A stretch of DNA of 64,000 nt from Arbacia lixula (lineage: Eukaryota > Echinodermata > Echinoidea > Arbacioida > Arbaciidae), in assembly GCA_963669155.1 (NCBI GenBank), contig OZ022578.1, positions 11,278,230 through 11,342,229 of the forward strand. The letters are read 5' to 3'. Shown here in pieces: positions 36,273-64,000 of the stretch. The notes beneath the pieces are model-generated. The model made no database searches. It was given only the letters and a program-made list of their open reading frames with translations, and had not been told where the DNA came from. A program made the translations under genes and the position numbers. Position 1 is the first letter of the stretch. Each line of letters opens with the position of its first letter.

Positions 36273-36426
36273 TTTCTGTAAAGAGACGGGGGGGGGGGGG
36301 GGGGGGGGAGAGACGATTATTACCTCCAACCAATATAATAATTACTTTATTTCATAAAGTATGGCTACGTGCAATCTTTCATTTCATTATTTTGTATTCA
36401 CTAGTCTACGGGTGAATAAGAATTAA

Positions 36427-36562
36427 GACACTGGCGTAAATCCGGAGAAAATTATATTCATCGGGGGGGGGGGGGGGGGGGGGGGACTCTGACTAATTAT
36501 ACAAAGCGCCACCCCCCCCCCCCCCCCAATGAATAGAAAGTGCAAACGGATCTACGCCAGCC
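36427..36562. mobile_element. Short MITE with poly-G core in the transposon's intron
   Basis: 'ctggcgtaaatccg' is mirrored by 'cggatctacgccag', enclosing two long G or C runs. It sits in the intron (36276-37017) of the candidate transposase gene. Such runs are prone to assembly length errors. Confidence 0.65.
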
Positions 36563-37017
36563 GTAAGAGAGCCTATTTCCACTGATTTGTTGAGCCTTGA
36601 GGTATTTTTCAATCTAATTAGCAAATAAAGACATGCAGCTGAATATATCATGTTGTAATAAGTTCAGAGAAGCTTACAATGAAATAAAATTAATAGAAAA
36701 CTAATCCAAGCATCGTTAGATTGCTATTAACATTGCTGGTACACAATTTGAAACAAGTTAAAGACAGCTCCATAACCACCCAGAATTAATAGACAGATAC
36801 GTTACCGCAGCTGGCAGGTACGTTACCAGGTGCGGTAACGAACACCAAAGTACACACATTGCAATGCATACAACAACACGCTAACACTTATACGCAGTCA
36901 CTCATCCGATAATGAAATGTGTTTAGATATACTCTTAAAACTACTTTGAATTAATATCATCCTTGTCTAAACACAACCCCTTAAGATTCCTACTGACATA
37001 AGCACATGCGTACTTAC

Positions 37018-37130
37018 CACAATGTCTTGTGATTTAGGAGGATAAAACCGGAAAATCAAGATCCAAGTCCCCTTTGCGAGCTTCGTGCAAACAGACACAA
37101 ACTAGAAGATTATACAGGGTACGCACAAGG
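37018..37130 (-). promoter_or_regulatory. Likely 5' non-coding exon and promoter side of the candidate transposase
   Basis: On the minus strand a strong donor (GTG|gtaagtac at 37018/37017) lies 742 bp upstream of the acceptor that precedes the ATG. The upstream exon limit is not determined. Three GTAACGTATCTG motifs sit just beyond (37189-37230). Confidence 0.45.
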
Positions 37131-39389
37131 ACAGGCGTCAAGCAAAATTTACGCGCACAAGCGCGCGAATCCAGTGCGCGCATTTCGATAACGTATCTGC
37201 CGTAACGTATCTGCCGTAACGTATCTGGTTGATCATTTTTGTTAGAGAGCGATTTCTACTAAATATTCCTCATTTGGACCAAACATTTAGGTTGTATTGA
37301 AGCATCATCCAAAGGGGTATTGTATAGTATACATATTTTCTGGCATTGTATATTATGTCGTAGTTGGTGGCGTGAATTATAGGTAACGTATCTGCTCAAA
37401 TAAAAATGTGGAAAACTGTTTTTTCAAAACAATGTCTCATATTCTGAATCAAAAGCTATAGCATAAAAAATCAAAGTACCTGCGATTTATAAAGTAGTTC
37501 TTTGGGATTTAATATACGCATGGTAATTTCATAGTGCTTCTATTTTCACAATGTTATAACAATTGGAAAACTGGTAACGTATCTGCCGGCAAATTTGGCG
37601 ACAGGTGTCAAGAGGCCTTGAAAAAAAAAGGATGTGAAAGTGTTGCAACTTTTGGAGTTTTATAATTAGCACATATCATGGGCACATCGTCCATGCAAAT
37701 AATATTTGGGAAGTAAGTCTGTGGAGAGAAAGGTGCATGAAAAAAGAAATTAGAAATAGCCGGCGACACTGCGTTTTCTGGCTCTTCTCCAACTTTAACA
37801 GCGATATTCAATACCAAAAGGTAGATAACTCCACTTGGTTATGTTTAATTTTTACAAAGGAAGTCCTCGAGATATATTATAAACATTGAAACGGTATCTA
37901 ATAATTTCTGGGGATCGGTAAATCCTCGTGGAATGTTGGCGACACAAAAATCACGTATTTGTACACTTTAACGGAGAATGGGCCATAAGAGGTATAAAAT
38001 AGCCTCCAAAACGATAATTTTGAGACAGAATATAAAGTTATAGTTCTCAGAATATATATTATACATGACAAAAATGATACCATTGGCATAATTGGCAAGA
38101 GTATTAATTTGTTTTAGACTTTGCTACACATTTTTTTTTCATCACTACAAACCAATAAAAAGTTATTGCAAGTTGAATAAGACAGTGCATGCAAAACCCC
38201 TCTGAATGTAGCACCCTGAAATTAATGTGGCGCAGGGGAGATAGTGTGCGTGGCAGGCAAAGAGTTAAGCTAGATGAATAATCAAGCATATTAATAAGTT
38301 TCATTTTTATTAAACAAATGAGTGTTACATTGAATGAATGATAGATAAATAATGTTGTAGATTGATGGGAAGATTGAGGATTTGAGTGAGTGGTTGATTA
38401 ATTTATTGACCGATTTGGGTACCGGTAGTCATCACTGAAATGAATGATTGAGTAAATTTGATTGATTGGTTGCTTTTTTGACTGATAACTTCATGGATGA
38501 GATGATTGATAAACTATCTGGATTGAATGACTGGTTGATTACAGATCTACATCCCAAGTAAAGCAATATGTTGAAACAAGGAGCAACACTTCAACCTACC
38601 GGGAGCTCCTCTATTTCCAAATATGACAAAAACATGCTCAAATGATACACTACATGAAACACAAACAAACAAGTAATACTAATATGAGAAATCTGTCTCG
38701 GTAATTTACATCCCCCCTCCCTCCCCCCACCCCCCCTCCCCCCATCTCCACCCACCTCCACTGCAGAAAAATAATACATGTACATACAATCCCATACAGT
38801 AGAAAAGTACATGTAAAGACGCGTTTCTCATGAAATGCGCAGGATACAGGTAAAAGGATGCATATCTTCTTTTTTTTTTAAAGAAAATGCACAAGAACTT
38901 ATACACAATATTTGGGAGAGCACCTCGAACGTGGCGTCACAAAATTAAAACTTCAAAATATCATAATGCTCTTATCCTTTAATGGAAGAGCATTTTTTTT
39001 AAAGGTTTCTGTGCTAACAACATTGAAAGAGCTCTCCATGCGAAGAAATGGACAATGAAGATTATTTTATTCATCATTCGGGGTTTTCCCCTCAAAATGT
39101 GCATGCTGTGTCCATACAGCTAGCTAGGATCTGATTATTATTGCACCACATGAGGGCAGCAAACATAAACCGCGGTAATTACAACATGTCGGAACAAGTT
39201 CTCACAGCCCATTGATTGATGCCGTAGTCTATCTACACAAGTAAGCTAATGTTAAAAGTGCAATGATAAAAAGTATGCTTTGTAATTTGTTGTTGGTGAA
39301 GTAGAGTCACAGAAGTGGCCCAGAGGTTTATATAAAACGCAATGTTCAGGCACATCAGGGAGAAATGAAAAGACTGGACTTTTGACCAA

Positions 39390-39800
39390 GTCCAAGACAA
39401 GGCTCATGCCGAGCAAGGCAAGGCCTATCCCCGCGCGACGGCTGCCGCGCAGCGGGAGCGGGCTGGTCGCAGTAAAGCTAGGCCTAGCTCTAGGCCAGGC
39501 AGTGCGGTGTCGGCACGGTGCCGCGCCGGCCGGACCGGGCCGAGAGGGCAACCGGTGCTGATAAAAAACACGATACTTTAAATCCATACATTCTTCATTG
39601 TACTTTGTTTCAAACTATGGCGAAACAAATGGCCCTGTCTTTCAGTACATAATCTGATAATGTCAATGATATAACACGGATGTGGGGGCTTCACACACGA
39701 TCATGTTATTCCTTAAGGCTTACTGCGACCAGCCCGCTCACGCAGTGAGCGGGAGCGGGAGCAGTCCCGGGGCTACCTTAAGGCAAGCCTTTAATATAAG
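39390..39800. repeat. GC-rich patch with inverted 'agcccgct' blocks
   Basis: 'gcagcgggagcgggctggtcgcagtaa' at about 39455 is mirrored by 'ttactgcgaccagcccgct' at about 39720. The two blocks flank 250 bp, which suggests a foldback repeat rather than a promoter island. Confidence 0.5.
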
Positions 39801-40020
39801 GCCCAGTCACATAAAGCCGACGCACGGGGGTCGCATGGCCAGCGTGTTGAAAATTTGCCATTTTGGCCAGTGCGTTGTTGTTCGCTAAGTTTGCGTCATC
39901 ATTCGTTACTAATTCGTCTAGCGCGCTGGACAAACATTACATTCGTTGTCCAGCGTCACCATTTGCTGTGCGCGTCAAGATTTTTTGTGCAACTGCATGC
40001 TCAAAATTGTGGAGATCAGG

Positions 40021-40350
40021 CTTTAACAGGCAGGACACCCTCGTAGTCCATGGCAGCAACACTTCCAGCAAGGAAGGGAAGAAACAGAGAAACTTCATCA
40101 AGCACTGGGCCAACTCAGAAGCTGGTTCAGTTTCATGGCAAAACAGGATGATCTGGAGCACCTCCATGTCCGCAGAGAAACTTGGTCGCAAACACGTCAC
40201 AGAAGCATGAAGCTCTGGTGCGGGACACCCTTGTAGTCGCTGGCAGAAACATTTCCAACAAGGAAAGGAAAAGGCAGAGAAATATAAACACAGGGGCAAC
40301 TCAGAAGCTGGTTCATGTCCATGGCACGACAAGATGATGAAGAGCACCTT
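40021..40350. repeat. Two tandem ~190-bp units
   Basis: 'ggacaccctcgtagtcc' / 'ggacacccttgtagtcg', 'aactcagaagctggttca' and 'catggca' recur in the same order in two adjacent units. Confidence 0.75.
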
Positions 40351-40754
40351 CATTTCCACTATTCGTATGGATACAGGAGGATACAGAGACTGATTGAATG
40401 ATGTGATTCCAATATATACATCTTTAATGTGCTTTCAATAAATGTGCTAGCAATAAACACATCTTATTGTTTTTTACATGGTTACAGCTTATTTTTCCGA
40501 ACATTTCTTAATCCTTTTTCGGAATTATTAGTTATTCTTATGCGTAGATCAACATCCAAGCACATTCTGCAAACTGTTTAGAATCTCGCACGTTTTGAAT
40601 GCATGTTGTGAAGTAACTGAGTCTAAACTTTATATGGGTAGAGAAGCGGCGGTGATCATAGCAGGGGCTCTCTTTGGAACAATGTCTGACCAGTGAAACT
40701 CCTAGAACCAGTAACCTTCAGCACAATGATATGACAACACCACTTTGTTTTATC

Positions 40755-41499
40755 AGGAAGGTGTTAGAACTGGAGTCGGCACGAAGAGTAATTTATTCTC
40801 ACACCAGTCACGTTCATTGATAGCACAATAGAATATTTTACGCGTTTGGTTCTTTGATCCAGTGACGACCACCGCCAAATATGCAAGACAAATTTTGGAT
40901 GCATTTAGAGGAATATACAACCTGCATGCGCAGAAGATTTCAGAACCACTTCATGTGTTGAAGTGCATGTGCAGTAGTAGTACATCTTATAATAATACGA
41001 ATCTGTGAATTTCAGATTATATTGTTGCATCGTTTTTGTGATAAATCAAGAATACTGTAGAAAACAAGTCAGAAAAATTCCTCAATATCGCACATTGGGC
41101 AATCATATTTCCTTACAAATATCTTGTAAATCGTTTATTGAGTGTTTCACCTTCCATGGAAACAACGTCGATTTCGTGTCCGGAGATGTCCGAAAAAGTT
41201 ACGGACCAAATTCTTTCTACAATTTTATCAAAATTTCCCTTCGCTCACCCCCAAAGTAATTCCCAGTGTGTGTAATGATATCAGCTATGAACTCCCAGCG
41301 AAGGCTGAACGGTTCACATACTTCTCAAAACAGATTTTCTTTTGTTATTCAGAGGAAGGCACTGCCTCATTAGAAATACAGCGTATTGTTTAAAACACCT
41401 GAATGTCTTGAATTTTTATGAGACGGCGGTCATCATAGATCAAATGAAGTCTATCCGAGCGCAGTCCATCCATGATAGGTCCATGGTTTTATTATGTAC
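40755..41499 (-). mobile_element. Interspersed ~750-bp non-coding element, copy 2 (inverted)
   Basis: This is the reverse complement of 8468-9215, including the 'ggcggtcatcatagatcaaa' and 'aggtccatgg' end blocks. It lies about 160 bp upstream of the ATR start codon. Confidence 0.7.
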
Positions 41500-41663
41500 A
41501 AATGGTCAGGTCCATAGCCAAATAGAGGATATCAACAGGTTTCATAAATTTGGGATCACATTAGTTGCTATAGTCCTTACTCCTTAGAGCTGGTATCTCC
41601 TAACTTTTTGTGTATTTTCTTGAAGAATGCAGTGAGTACTGAAAGTAGCATCCCTATATAACC

Positions 41664-64000
<22,337 letters not shown>

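Larger units (their letters stand above)
31019..37984 (-). mobile_element. Candidate D-D-E/Tudor transposon, copy B (complete, 6966 bp)
   Basis: The left end GGCCCATTCTC(AG)A and the reverse complement of the right end GGCCCATTCTC(CG)T match at 23 of 25 positions, both leading into TAAAGTGTACA. The 12-mer GTAACGTATCTG or a one-base variant recurs about ten times: 31221, 31609, 31982, 36790, 36813, three times in 37189-37230, then 37382 and 37572, in both orientations, always outside the coding exon. One spliced gene lies on the minus strand. The right flank is ATAA, matching the left flank of copy A, while copy B's own left flank is TTAA. I cannot assign it to a named DNA transposon superfamily. 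Confidence 0.85.
22933..38264. mobile_element. PiggyBac-like ends enclosing the nested transposon complex
   Basis: TTAA (22929-22932) is followed by CACTTTGCCCGC. At the far end GCAGGCAAAGAG is followed by TTAA (38265-38268), so the terminal inverted repeats read C(A/T)CTTTGCC(C/T)GC. TTAA targets and CTTTGCC ends are typical of piggyBac elements. Both outside flanks are similar TGAT/TGAA-rich simple sequence, consistent with one insertion site. Without the nested material the element would be about 0.7 kb and non-coding. Confidence 0.6.
38269..41663. other. Intergenic region upstream of ATR
   Basis: This holds TGAT-rich simple sequence (38320-38540), a C-run tract (38710-38760), a GC-rich patch (39390-39800), a two-unit tandem repeat (40021-40350) and a 750-bp interspersed element (40755-41499). 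I see no gene. Confidence 0.6.

Noticed and set aside
36288-36329. Upstream poly-proline start of the candidate transposase
   Set aside because: A splice acceptor lies just before the ATG at 36272 and the Pro run comes from a G homopolymer in the intron.

Overview
This is a eukaryotic nuclear window. Genes are split by GT-AG introns, introns and intergenic DNA are packed with transposons and simple repeats, and no bacterial operon signals are present. Four conserved animal genes can be assembled exon by exon: the 3' end of a MAP2K5 (MEK5) kinase gene (+), a complete SRFBP1/BUD22-type gene (-), a complete NUDT2 Ap4A-hydrolase gene (+), and the first 24 coding exons of ATR (+). Gene content, intron density and repeat types suggest a marine invertebrate, perhaps an echinoderm or other non-vertebrate deuterostome. 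That placement is inference only.

Layout. 1-6053: last exons of MAP2K5, with a foldback element carrying hammerhead-ribozyme-like motifs in one intron. 6054-10242: convergent intergenic DNA with a tandem array and a 750-bp interspersed element. 10243-16014: SRFBP1 (7 coding exons, minus strand) with a LINE fragment in an intron. 17177-19127: a hAT-type element with an 8-bp target duplication. 20445-21614: NUDT2. 22933-38264: a nested transposon complex. PiggyBac-like ends enclose a roughly 7-kb transposon that encodes an RNase-H-like candidate transposase of about 938 residues with a C-terminal Tudor/SH3-like module. That transposon appears twice, once truncated at a 200-bp N gap. 38265-41663: repeats only. 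41664-64000: ATR exons 1-24 (1177 codons of the HEAT solenoid). Its introns hold an intact Tc1/Sleeping Beauty-like element, a repeat element full of direct-repeat-1 nuclear-receptor half-sites, several foldback MITEs, and repeated 'echoes' of ATR exon edges.

How they relate. The four host genes do not form a pathway. ATR is the DNA-damage checkpoint kinase, NUDT2 clears Ap4A, MAP2K5 activates ERK5, and SRFBP1 is a BUD22-family nuclear protein. The most novel material is in the mobile DNA: the D-D-E/Tudor transposon with about ten copies of a 12-bp subterminal motif, its apparently chimeric duplication around the gap, the ribozyme-bearing foldback element, and the exon-edge tandem duplications in ATR.
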